This document shows, in pieces, positions 54,411 through 64,000 of a stretch of 64,000 bases of DNA. The stretch's first letter is position 1, and each line of letters starts with the position of its first letter. This DNA is from Bryum argenteum (lineage: Eukaryota; Streptophyta; Bryopsida; Bryales; Bryaceae). A program made the translations under genes and the position numbers. Under the pieces are notes generated by a model. It was not told where the DNA came from. It saw only the letters and a list, made by a program, of their open reading frames with translations, and ran no database searches. The DNA is taken from assembly GCA_037043015.1 (NCBI GenBank), contig CM073331.1:2749501-2813500 (forward strand), in the 5' to 3' direction.

Positions 54411-54860
54411 ACTCCTTGGCATTTAAACCCTACAAATCGAAAATTTAGGGGCTCTTTACCCCTCCCCTCTCTTGCCCCCCAGAAAAGCTCGTAGCACTTA
54501 TGTAGAACTTATTTACAGGGATCCTGAAGGGATCCGCTGGCGGTTGGCTTTGTGGCTATCAAGCCTTGCTACTAATGGCACACCGAGTGGCCACAAGGTT
54601 TGGTTATCATTAAGGTAATGGAATTGAAGTTGGATCTCCTTGGCATTTTAAGCCTATACATTAAAAATTAGGGGGATCTTAACCCCTCCCCTCCCTTGCC
54701 GCTGAGAAACGCTTGTAGCACTTATGTAGCACTTATTTTAAAGGGATCCAGGGGGATCCGCTGGCCGTTGGCTTTGTGGCTATCAAGCCTTGCTACTAAT
54801 GGCACGCAGAGTGGGCACAAGGTTTGGTTATCATTAAGGTAATGGAATTGAAGTTGGAAA
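54411..54860. repeat. Tandem duplication of about 230 bp, two copies
   Basis: Each copy runs CTCCTTGGCA...TTTACCCCTCCCC...GGGATCC.CTGGC.GTTGGCTTTGTGGC...AAGGTTTGGTTATCATTAAG...TGGAATTGAAGTTGGA. A third, partial match is at 58825-58945. Confidence 0.8.
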
Positions 54861-56699
54861 ACTAAGACATTTGATCAGAGTGAACAATTATTTAGAGTTT
54901 GTGATTCAATGACGGTAGTTTAAACTCTGGACACATTTTTTGTTTGATGATTTGATTTTATCAAGGTATTATGAGTTTCTAGTAGTAATTAGAGCTCTAG
55001 GGTGTGTCACTTAAGCAAGTGAATCTGTGAAGGTATAAGTAATTCAAGGTTGCTAGGAACATTTAATAAGTTCATAATAGTATGTACATTGTGTTGAATA
55101 TGTATTTAAGAATATACTACAATAAAATATATAATTAATAAATCTCATTCATCTATTGCTTGATACTTGATAAGTTGGCTCTTCTCTTAAAGTTAAGAAT
55201 CCAACTTAATTATGTCTGTTGAAGGGATTTTTATTTAAGGCCGGTTTGGTGATTCTTCTAGAAACTATTTCTTTTTAAAATTTACAAACTTTTACACCAA
55301 AAATTGCTAAGAAGTTGTTGTTATACTTATCATGGGCACTTTGTGATAAAAAGGTGATAAGAATTAAAGGAGCCTTTGATTTTTTACTTAAACACTTGTC
55401 ATTAATACAATTATTAGCATAGATAATTGGTGAAATTTGAAATATCACAAACTTGAGAAAAGTTTATCACTTACCTCTATGGTCGTAGTGCAGAATATGC
55501 ACTCTAAAATTTTTGATTATATTACTTCACCCCGTCATTAGGGGTCATGGGTGCTTGCACACGTGTTTAAAAAAGGAGAAACAATCAAGTTTTATCATAT
55601 TATTTTCATAGGCCATTTGTCATGTTGCAACTTGCAAAAGCCATCAACTTGATACAAAAGTAGATTTTAGTGCCAATCATTAACGGCTTACAACTTTCAA
55701 ATCAGCATTGCACATAGGAATGATAAGATGGCTTCGTTGAAAGCTGGACCATTGAAATTAACCATCATCCAGTGGCGCATTCTGTGCCTTTTGCTTAGTG
55801 CAAGAAACTGGTTTGTATACGTTAACAACTCAGGGATCTTATATCAATTATGAACTTTTTGTTCTTAACATTTAGAGTTTTAGACTTGCCCAATTTTGTT
55901 CTTCAAACGCAAAAGTTTCTATTCAACTTGATTTTCAAGCGAGGGGACTTATCTAAGCCCAATTTTTCCATAATTTCCGATCATCAAACTCAACCTAATG
56001 CCAAACTTGCCAATCAAATTCTACAAATTCTACAAATTTGTAAGTAATCGCACTTACCCAAGCCCAATGCTGCCCAATCTTTAATTTGACGTTGACAATA
56101 TCATATGCAAACAATAACTGCTTCATACTTCACCAATAAATACCCTCTTCTTTCCATTCTTCTTTTTTTACACCCTTACCTACTTGATTTGGTAACGATG
56201 CCCCTCTCGAGTTCTAGAAGAAGTTTCATCCCAATGTACCAAGTAGAATACCATACACACATGACACGTCTACCTTAGAATAAAAACTACATAAAAGACA
56301 TAGTACAAATCCTTCATTTCACATCATACGTACCGATTCTAATTCTATATTTGTGCAAACTGGTCACAGCTTACATCTCTATGGATTGATAATTACAAAC
56401 ATGCCAATTTCTCTGACTCCGTAATTGTGAAGGCAAAACAAAACACAACATAGACTGCAAGCTCATGCTTACTGCAAATGCATAATTATACTCGAGATGG
56501 TCGTCTAACACGTTTTCATATTTCCAAGAATGTCAGTTTACAACAATACAACGGGACTGCACACAAAAGACAACCATGAACCTGATTCTACGCTACAATA
56601 ACAACCAGACACTCAGGTACTACCATTGCGGCACCCAACACATCGATATGCAGAATATAGCAGATCTCCTCGTTGCAGAAACAATCGGGTGTCGAGTTC
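54861..56699. other. AT-rich intergenic stretch
   Basis: No supported gene or recognised repeat. Confidence 0.4.
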
Positions 56700-57110
56700 A
56701 GTAGCGTGTCATCTCCATGCTGACAAGATACTGATAGTCCTTGGCCATCTCAGAAACAACAGTTGTCGCCGTTCCTGATGGAGATGATGGTAGGGATGGA
56801 GAAGAGCCAGCGCACCGTGAGTCTCTTCAGGAGGAAGACGATCGGGTACTTTTCAAGCTCCAGATCCTACTGTTGGCCGTGGATGATCTCCACGCACTTC
56901 ACATTCTGCTGATATTGATAAGGTTGCTCAGGCCCTGCGGCGTTGGCTTAGCACTGTTAGCAGTCGAATTCCATGTGCCGGGTGAGCCAGTCATGGAGGA
57001 CCTTGGCTACGTTTCTGTCTTTCTTCGATGACAACGTCATCCTCACATGTAAGAGAAAAAAATCACTAATCAAGAAATGCAAGAAGGCAACTGTAATGTG
57101 AACCCCAGCA
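56700..57110 (-). pseudogene. Cluster-family pseudogene
   Basis: On the - strand it reads MTLSSKKDRNVAKVLHDWLT, RHMEFDC then a stop, VKCVEIIHG, a stop within the strand that should read RHYELELEK, then YPIVFLLKRLTVRWL, and in another frame VSEMAKDYQYLVSMEMTRY. The LHF motif and part of the linker are lost. It is a sister of the 53.0- and 57.8-kb genes, with upstream leader (ITVAFLHFLI). Confidence 0.8.
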
Positions 57111-57315
57111 ATCCAAGAGCAGCTTTCTACACAATAACTCACCTCAACAATATATTCAATGACCTTGACAATATATATTCAAGTCGGTCTCACAGGGTTT
57201 TTTTATTTCCAAGAATGCTAATTTACAACAACAGAGTGAGACTGCACTCGAAGGTAACAATCAATCTGATACGAATCTACAATGTCCAGCAGACAGGGTG
57301 CGACCTTTCCGGCAC

Positions 57316-57795
57316 CTAATTAATATGCAGAAGTTCATCGTCTGCCTTTGGATGTTGAATCACAATCATAAAAATAATGAATCGGGTTAAGTAGCGTGTA
57401 ATCTCCAAGCTGACGAGATACTGGAAATCTTCTGCCACCTCAGAGACAACGTTGTAGAAGCCGGAGAACTGCTCGACGTCTTTGTTGGAAACGATGGTGG
57501 GGAAGAATTGGGGCGACTCCTCGTCGCGGAGTGGCAGCCAACGGACCGTGAGCTTCTTCATGAGGAAGACGATCGGCTCCTTTTCAAGCTCCAGTTCGTA
57601 GTGTCTGTTGTGGATGACCTTTACGCACTTGAAACGCAGAGGTCTCTGCTGCCAATGGAAGAGTTGATGCATACCCACGGCGTCCGCTCGGCAGTCGAAT
57701 TGCATGTGCCGGGTGAGCCAGTCGAAGAGGACGTAGCTGACCACCTTGGCTACGTTGCTGTCCTCCTTCCACGCCGAAGGGAGCCCCATACTCAT
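57316..57795 (-). CDS. Cluster-family small protein, 159 aa
   Basis: Start at ATGAGTATGGGG, as in the 53-kb sister. Helix NVAKVVSYVLFDWLTRHMQF, then DCRADAV. Core RPLRFKCVKVIHNRHYELEL, EKEPIVFLMKKLTVRWLPL. Hairpin SGFYNVVSEVAEDFQYLVSL, then EITRY. About 25 further residues (LTRFIIFMIVIQHPKADDEL) replace the usual stop after the hairpin. DNA identity with the 53-kb gene is high over the whole frame. Intact; function unknown. Confidence 0.75.
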   Translation of the reverse strand: MSMGLPSAWKEDSNVAKVVSYVLFDWLTRHMQFDCRADAVGMHQLFHWQQRPLRFKCVKVIHNRHYELELEKEPIVFLMKKLTVRWLPLRDEESPQFFPTIVSNKDVEQFSGFYNVVSEVAEDFQYLVSLEITRYLTRFIIFMIVIQHPKADDELLHIN

Positions 57796-58640
57796 ATGTC
57801 TGTTCTGCATACCGAGCTCCCTAATTAAACCATGAAAGACGACGACCATGATCTCTTCCCTAGCACCGCAGGTGCTCTCCACACACAACTACCCAGGAAC
57901 TCTATTCCGTGACGGCGTGAAACCTCACTAGTAGACAAAGACAGATTGAGAAATACTTACCGGTGCGATGTGGCTCCACGTCCGCTTGCAATCATCGAAA
58001 AGCTCCTGGCCTCATTAATTGATGTACTCGAAAACTTCTTCTGTATCCAATTGCGGAAGAAGCTGCAGACACAAAGAAACGTATCGCTAATGAAGCTGCA
58101 GACACAAAGAACCGTATGGCTAATGGCAACAACTTCTGAACTCGAGATCTAACCCATCAAACTAAACCATTATATTTCAATCACGCGCGGAGAGGGGATG
58201 AACAAGAACTCCCTATAAACCTATGCAAGAAGACGACCGCAACTTTTACCCTAGCACCTAAACGCTTACTACACGACTACTCACGAACTCAAGAGCAAAC
58301 CGATCGAATGGAGGCTTAACCAAGCTTTCTAAATATCACCTGCAAACACCCCTCACGAACTTCATTCGTTGCGATGGAGAGAAACTTGACGACAGAGCCT
58401 ACCAGACCAGAATGGAAGAACTATTCTTACCTGCAGCATGTGCCGTTCCACGCCCCACTTGCAAGGTCGAAATCCCAGACCTAGTGAATTCACTTGAATC
58501 AACCTGCAGACACAAACAACGAGGTTGTGATCGAATCATGGGTTCATCAACTGAGATCGAGCGACTGGAGACTACCTCAATTGGACGTCCGAGGCTTTCT
58601 CTGTGCACACTCAGACCCGGCCGAAGCCTGCGTAAATGAT
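57796..58640 (-). promoter_or_regulatory. 5' leader of the 57.8-kb gene
   Basis: It carries a degenerate family box (GATCATGGTCGTCGTC, about 57838-57853) and donor GTAAGAATAG at 58430. Blocks are shared with the leader at 53.0-54.0 kb, with an internal duplication of GAAGCTGCAGACACAAAGAA at about 58060 and 58092. Confidence 0.55.
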
Positions 58641-58950
58641 CTTAGGTTGGCAGGTTTGAATTGCGGAGTGATGGACCCCATCGATCAGACTCACAGTTAG
58701 CTAGCCGCATTTGTAAACTATCTGTTAATGACAGAATCCGTTTTCATTAATTCTAGCAATCAGGAGTGTTCATTTCATCGAGCATTCTTCCAGTCGAACC
58801 ATCACTTCAGGCCTTTGTGACGAAATCGAAGGGATCCGCTGGCGGCTGGCTTCGTCGTTACAAGCCATTGCGTTTTAATGGCACGTCTGGGTGGGCACAT
58901 GGTTTGGTTATCATTAGGCTAATGGAATTCAAGTTGGAAAAGACATTCCA
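58630..58950. repeat. Boundary block of the duplicated 53/58-kb unit, second copy
   Basis: It matches 53990-54190 and then the GGGATCCGCTGGCGG...TTTGGTTATCATTA unit of 54530-54640. The two genes therefore lie on direct duplicates of a segment with a period of about 4.7 kb. Confidence 0.7.
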
Positions 58951-59681
58951 TTCAATTGAACAATTTAGTGTTTGTGAAATGATGAAAGTTTAAACTCTTA
59001 ACACACTATCTTGTTTTGAAGATTTAGTTTTATTTATTGTAGGTTTTTATTGGGGAATTTTTATAGAAGGCAGAACATTTGTACATATTTTCAATTGAGG
59101 GCAGGAACAAATTATTTGTTCGGAGGAGAACAAAATTGTTTTTTTGTTACATTTCCTTATCACTTCTAAATGAATTAAAGTTGATACGAAGAAGATTTGC
59201 ATCTCGGCAAATTCAGTTTAGCTCACAGCTTCTTCTAGTTGCTCATGAAGCAACAATAGAACGTTTTTCCTTCCCCTTTTTCCAAATAATTTGTGAGTGT
59301 TCCCCTATTTAAAAATATTTCACAAAAATGTCCTCTAATAATTATGAAACTTCTCCTTTTTTATATCTAGCCACCAGAAAAGGTGTGTTATTTGAGCAAT
59401 TATGGTCATTTTTGTTAAATTGAGGCTTTTTACAATCTGAATATAAATAATGCTTTCTTTTATGTTTTCAATTAATTTCTCCACTGATCCTATATTTGTG
59501 ACTGGTTTATTTACTATACATAGGAAGGTTATCGTCTACTCAAGAATAATCTACAATTAAAAATCTAAAGAAAGTCCAGATTGTCTCAAATTGGTTACTA
59601 AACTTTTAGGACAAAAGTCCCAAAATGATCATTTTGTCTCAAAATAACAAATATGGCCTTTATTTCTAAACTCTTGCTTAA
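58951..59681. other. AT-rich intergenic stretch
   Basis: No gene or known repeat recognised. Confidence 0.4.
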
Positions 59682-60636
59682 CCCCTAAACTACCAAAGTA
59701 CCAAGGCCTCCGATTAAGAGATTTGCAATTTTGGGCAGCCTAAAATCTAAATGAAGATCTTAAAAGTAATAATTTTGCCTAAGATTTTAAGTTTTTAACT
59801 CAATGTTCCCTATACCACAAGGTATATGTGGTAAAATTTGCAAAGTCAAACTCCACCTTTGGAGTTTGTAAACGCAAATTTTAGTTCTCAGCCTTGGGGC
59901 GGGCAGAAAAAAACTTTTTATTTTTACCTCTTTTTGTAGATTTTTTTTTTTAAATCTTTTCTTGATTGATTTTGTACTTAGGTTTCCAAGTGACCCAAGT
60001 TGAAACTTTTACCAATCCTACAAGGGCACCCTTCAAAAATTACAAGAGCTAGATTCAAAGTTTTCAATGATATTACAATTTTTTCTTTCAAAATTTGCCA
60101 AAATTTGGGATTTTGGAATTTTTTAAAGTCTTCTGTCTTGAAATTAAAAAACTCAAGAAGGTATACACTCGCCGTTCATTTTTCCCTTAAACCATATACA
60201 ATAAAAGTGGTGCATGTTTTACCAAATCCTTGATTTCTACCTTCTTTTAGTAAATAAATTGCATGAAGGTTCAAAAAGCAAAATTATGAGTGTCTAAAAT
60301 TTTGCATGGGCATGCTCAACTAAGCTATATACATGGCAGAAAGTATAAACTATATGTTTGAGGTAATAAGCACCACGTATTCCTTTGCACAAAGTGGACT
60401 ATGTTTGCTGAAAAAAAGATCGCATCAACACTGAATGTTAAGATCTTACAAATGGCAAAGATCCAACGGTTGAAATTTCAGCTACTCTCCCTAATGGTAG
60501 TTCTCTTTAAGATAGTACGGTTGAAAGTTTCAAAATTGTGTAAAAAATATTCTCATACTCCAAAGTTTACTATTTTGGTATTTGAAAAAGCAATTTTGGA
60601 GTTTGGAGCTCACAAAACACCATGGTCGTTTAGGAG
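59682..60636. mobile_element. piggyBac-like non-autonomous element, long class (955 bp)
   Basis: Ends are CCCCTAAACTACCA and TGGTCGTTTAGGAG, with TTAA on both sides (59678-59681 and 60637-60640). It is closely collinear with 12633-13566 but lacks that copy's long poly(T) run. Confidence 0.85.
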
Positions 60637-60640
60637 TTAA

Positions 60641-62016
60641 AATGTTGAATAAGTTAATATGCGTATACACATTGCGTAAATGAGTATCTTTGAATTAGGT
60701 AAATCATAATCTACAATTATATGTCTTATTATATTCATTCATTTAATTTGGTTAATAGTTATATGGAGAATAATACAGGCGTTTTTATAAAGTCAACAAT
60801 CCAACTAATTTAGGATGTTTTTGAAGTGATTAGTACAAATTTGTAGCTCTAATCACAATAATAATCTTGTGATTAGATGTTCTTGAAGTGATTAGTAGCT
60901 CTAAGAGAGCCGCAAATTTCACCACCAATTGTTGAGAAGGTATTACTACATACCTATGAGCACATGTCCTTAAAAAGTTATAAGAATCAAAGCTTTGACT
61001 TTTCTTGCTTAATTATACATATGCTTAGTCACTATTTCACCCCTTCCCTTGGGATTTTGGTACTTGCCTATGCACTTTTTGAAATTATAAACAATCAAGT
61101 CAACATAGCAATCATGTTTCTCACTATATTTGTAATACACTCATTCTGCATAGACCATATGTGTCATTGCCTAGGCCATCTATCATGCTACGTAGACCAT
61201 CAAGCAGTCAATATCCATACCTACAATGAGCAAATTTGTTATATTGAGACTTTTTGACCAAGAGGAGACTTTCCTCATACAAGATTGTATGAGCAAAGGT
61301 TATCAAAATGAGAGTGCTAAAAAAACCAATTTAACACATTTTCCTATCACACTACAATTTGACGAAGCGAGCATATTTTAGGGCTTATCACAAATTGTAG
61401 CGGCTTGTATCTTTCACATTAGAGAGCCACTTACGCTAACTTTACGCAAAGCTCCATTGATTATATTTATTATCTAGTGGCGCATGCTTTGTAATTTATA
61501 CATATTATTTATTACCTCTCACTTCCAATTGTACAGAGTTACTCAACTCCTTACAAACTTTAAACTCCTTCAAAGGGTGAAATTCAAGACAAGCAACTTA
61601 ATATCACCAATAAGTTATTTACAGGTGATAGGTATAGTTATATCAATTTAGCCTATCTTGGTTCCTTGCTACGGTTATTGAATTTTTTAACAAAGAGCAA
61701 TGAATCTTTTGTTTTTTTATTATCAAATACATTCGACTATTGACCAATATTTTAGGGACGCTTTACATGGGGGAGTTAAGTTGTGCATGGCGCGGAAGAA
61801 GGGCAAAAATTCACTCGACGTTATTGGTTGATCTGTTGAACTACAAGAAATAAATCAATCAGGTTGGGAGAATTTTTTGCCCTCTTTTGGCCCATGTACG
61901 ATACGGCTTGACTTTTTGTATAAAGTGTTTACTCCGTCTAGAGCTTAAGTTTTGAATCTTATGAGAACAATTTGGGTGCTCTTCAAATGCGGTATTAACT
62001 TTTGGATTATGCTTAA
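60641..62016. other. AT-rich intergenic stretch
   Basis: A 97-codon frame at 60964-61257 (+) is hydrophobic but has no recognisable motif and no paralogue here. Nothing is supported. Confidence 0.4.
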
Positions 62017-62940
62017 CCCCTAAAAATCCAGGAAAGCCGATTCGGTTTTCTGAGATTTCGGGCAGCTCATTTTAAGCATTTAAACTGATATTTTTGCCTA
62101 AGATTTTTATTGGGTGCTCCACATACAGTAATGTGTATGTGGTAAAATTTTCAAAGTCAAATTTTAATTTTATAACCTTCATCTAGAAATTTTAGGTTTC
62201 AAGTCCAAATCGGGCAGTTTAAAATAATTTTTTTTAATTTTTTTTTTTTTAGAAATATGTTCATTACCAAATTACTATTCAAATTCCAATGTGTCCGAAG
62301 TCAAAAAGTTTACCAATTTTACAAGGGCAGCCTCCAAAACTTTCAAAAACAATCTTCACAATTTCTAGTAATTTTACAATTTTTCTTTCAAAAATTGCCA
62401 AAATTCGAGATTTTGGATTTTTTCCAAGATTTTTTTCAAAATTCACATTATCATAAATGCACCTTCTCACCGTCGAGATTTTTCTCAAACTAAATATATC
62501 ATACGTGGTGCTTGTTTTACTATATGGTTGTTTTTAGACCTTCTTTCATAAAATATTTTACATTAAGGTCAAAAAGTGGAATTGGTCTCTAAAATTTTGC
62601 ATGAGCATAACCAACTTGATTACCTACATGAAAAAAAATGAGGGAAAAATATTTGGAATAACAATCATCAAGTTGCCCTTGGCACCATTTAGACAATGCC
62701 TCTCACGCAGTGGCAAAAAAAAAGTGTTGGTCAAACTTTGATTGTTATGATCTCACAAATGAAAAACATCCAACGGTTGAAATTTTGACCAGTCCTTTGT
62801 ATACAAGTTAGGTACAAGATCTTACGGTTCAAAGTCTAAAACCAGAAAAAAAAGTTTCTCTATTTCCCCATCTCCCAACGAAGGTGAAAAATGGCAGTTT
62901 TTGGTTCTGGAGGTCGAGGAAACCCCTGGATTTTTAGGGG
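62017..62940. mobile_element. piggyBac-like non-autonomous element, long class (924 bp), best-preserved ends
   Basis: Ends ACCCCTAAAAATCCAGG and CCTGGATTTTTAGGGGT form a perfect inverted pair, counting the shared TTAA bases at 62013-62016 and 62941-62944. It is collinear with 40108-41033. No open frame of transposase size, so it depends on an autonomous relative elsewhere. Confidence 0.85.
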
Positions 62941-62944
62941 TTAA

Positions 62945-63347
62945 GGGGTTCTTTTTTCCAAATTTAATTCCATTCATCCTATCATAATCAAGTCATCTGC
63001 TTGCATTTCATTGCAATCGCTTCATAATCATAAGGCCATGCAACTGCTAGCGTTTTTTGCAACTGCTACTGACTTTCAGCCTTATTTAAAGGTTGGTCTT
63101 GTCTACTCTACATGAAAGTCTCTCAAGTTTCAATGTTGGTCTAAACAATCAATTGTTGGATACTTTTGCCCCTAGATTGTCAATTTCTTGAAAGCATAAT
63201 CAATCAAATAGAACATCTATTAAGAATAAAACGGGATAATACTAACATCCAATCTCAAGTCGAAACTTAAAAATAATAGAGTAGGGCGCCAAGGTTGTCA
63301 TAGTGGGCGGACCTTCCGTTTGCCTGCCCCCCGATACACCTGTTTAA
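62945..63347. other. Spacer between two TTAA elements
   Basis: No gene recognised. Confidence 0.4.
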
Positions 63348-63607
63348 CCCCTAACTTTCCTTAAAACCTGAAACGGGTTTTTGAGGTTCTCGTAGGAGAA
63401 AAACTCAGTCAGCTTTGACCGTTATAATCTCACAAATGAAAAAGAATGAACGGTTCAAATTTGGTATGTGAGAAGAATGTCAAGTGGAATTTGAGATCTT
63501 ACGGTTGAATCTTCTAAATAATTCTTAGATTGAGATTTTTTGAGCTTAATCTGAAGGAAGGTAAATTTTTGTGACTTAGACCGTTTTGCAACAAGGAAAT
63601 TTAGGGG
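63348..63607. mobile_element. piggyBac-like MITE, short class (260 bp)
   Basis: Ends are CCCCTAACTTTCCTT and AAGGAAATTTAGGGG, with TTAA on both sides (63344-63347 and 63608-63611). Very similar to 229-490. Confidence 0.85.
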
Positions 63608-63611
63608 TTAA

Positions 63612-64000
63612 CAGAGGTATGCGCCCGCTCGATATAGTCAACGGGGCATGGACTATCTAGTAAGGTAAAAATTGACGATGTGGCTATGCTTAGGGGAAAA
63701 TTTAGCAACGTGGCTGCTACATGGGCGCAACGTTGGCGTAAGGTGGATGCCACGTGGGAGAGGCCGAGAGGGCACTGGCACTCGGAAGCTGGCGGGGGTG
63801 TGGGAGCTTAGGCACGGACGGCGGGCGCGTAGGGGCTTAGGCACCAACACTAAGGACGTGGACGCAGAAAGGCAGTTGGTGCTAGGATAGGGAATTCAAA
63901 CTCAAGTTTCCTATCTTCTTAGCCATGAAGGGTTTAGAATAACACAAATTAGGGTTGTCAAATCGGGCAAGCAAACCCGGCGGACGAGTTGTCCCGGATG
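63612..64000. other. GC-rich terminal stretch, unassigned
   Basis: Bases 63700-63850 are much richer in GC than the rest of the window. Short frames on both strands have no motif. AGGGTTGTCAAATCGGGC near 63952 resembles a transposon terminus, but its partner would lie beyond the window. Confidence 0.3.

Noticed and set aside
19151-57795. Calling the cluster proteins true cysteine-protease inhibitors
   Set aside because: The QxVxG loop and the second-loop Trp arrangement of phytocystatins are not present; only the overall strand order is similar.

Overview
The window looks like an AT-rich nuclear segment from a land plant. Three genes support this: a tryptophan aminotransferase-related gene and an HMA-domain gene, both with GT-AG introns, and an F-box gene. 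The transposon flora also fits (CACTA, PIF/Harbinger, hAT, tRNA-derived SINE-like repeats). The F-box style and a Tc1-like transposon make me lean towards a non-flowering plant such as a bryophyte, but the sequence does not prove it.

Layout. 0-2 kb: the last two exons of a TAA1/TAR-type aminotransferase on the + strand, entering from the left edge. 3.6-5.3 kb: a complete three-exon HMA-domain gene on the - strand, with a Pro/His-rich tail and without the metal-binding CxxC. 7.4-58 kb: a dispersed cluster of small paralogous genes I cannot name. Six look whole (starts near 19.15, 25.40, 43.80, 47.03, 53.02 and 57.80 kb), one has lost its C-terminus (27.74 kb), and four are pseudogenes or fragments (9.6, 12.6, 48.7 and 57.1 kb). 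They share an N-terminal helix, a 'PLHFxxVE...Y.LxLEKxPF...KLTVRxLPL' core and a C-terminal beta-hairpin. I read this as a cystatin-like fold, as inference only. 36.5-37.9 kb: an F-box gene interrupted by a small transposon.

The cluster genes share more than the protein. Each sits behind a homologous leader of roughly 0.4-1 kb. The leader has a repeated CACGAGGC-type block ending in a GTAAGAGTTTC splice donor, and a GGTCACGGTCGCC box 45-65 nt before the ATG. One such leader (50.3-51.07 kb) is followed by an unrelated Ala/Pro-rich ORF instead. Members at 53.0 and 57.8 kb lie on a duplicated block about 4.7 kb apart, and those at 47.0 and 48.7 kb on one about 1.5 kb apart.

Mobile DNA fills most of the rest. 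The commonest class is at least eight elements with ends CCCCTAA...TTAGGGG flanked by TTAA, in two size classes (about 260 and 925-955 bp). A ninth-size outlier of about 517 bp is a deletion form. TTAA targets and CCC ends are hallmarks of piggyBac. One copy lies inside a cluster pseudogene whose intact paralogue shows the empty site, and another inside the F-box gene. There are also three hAT-type MITEs (8-bp duplications), CACTA-type elements (TSD AGT and TAT), a 1.7-kb Harbinger-type element (TSD TAA), a 1.6-kb Tc1/mariner with a decayed transposase, two further MITE families, a LINE-like remnant, a 0.7-kb palindrome and several micro- and minisatellites. No tRNA or rRNA gene and no CRISPR array was found.
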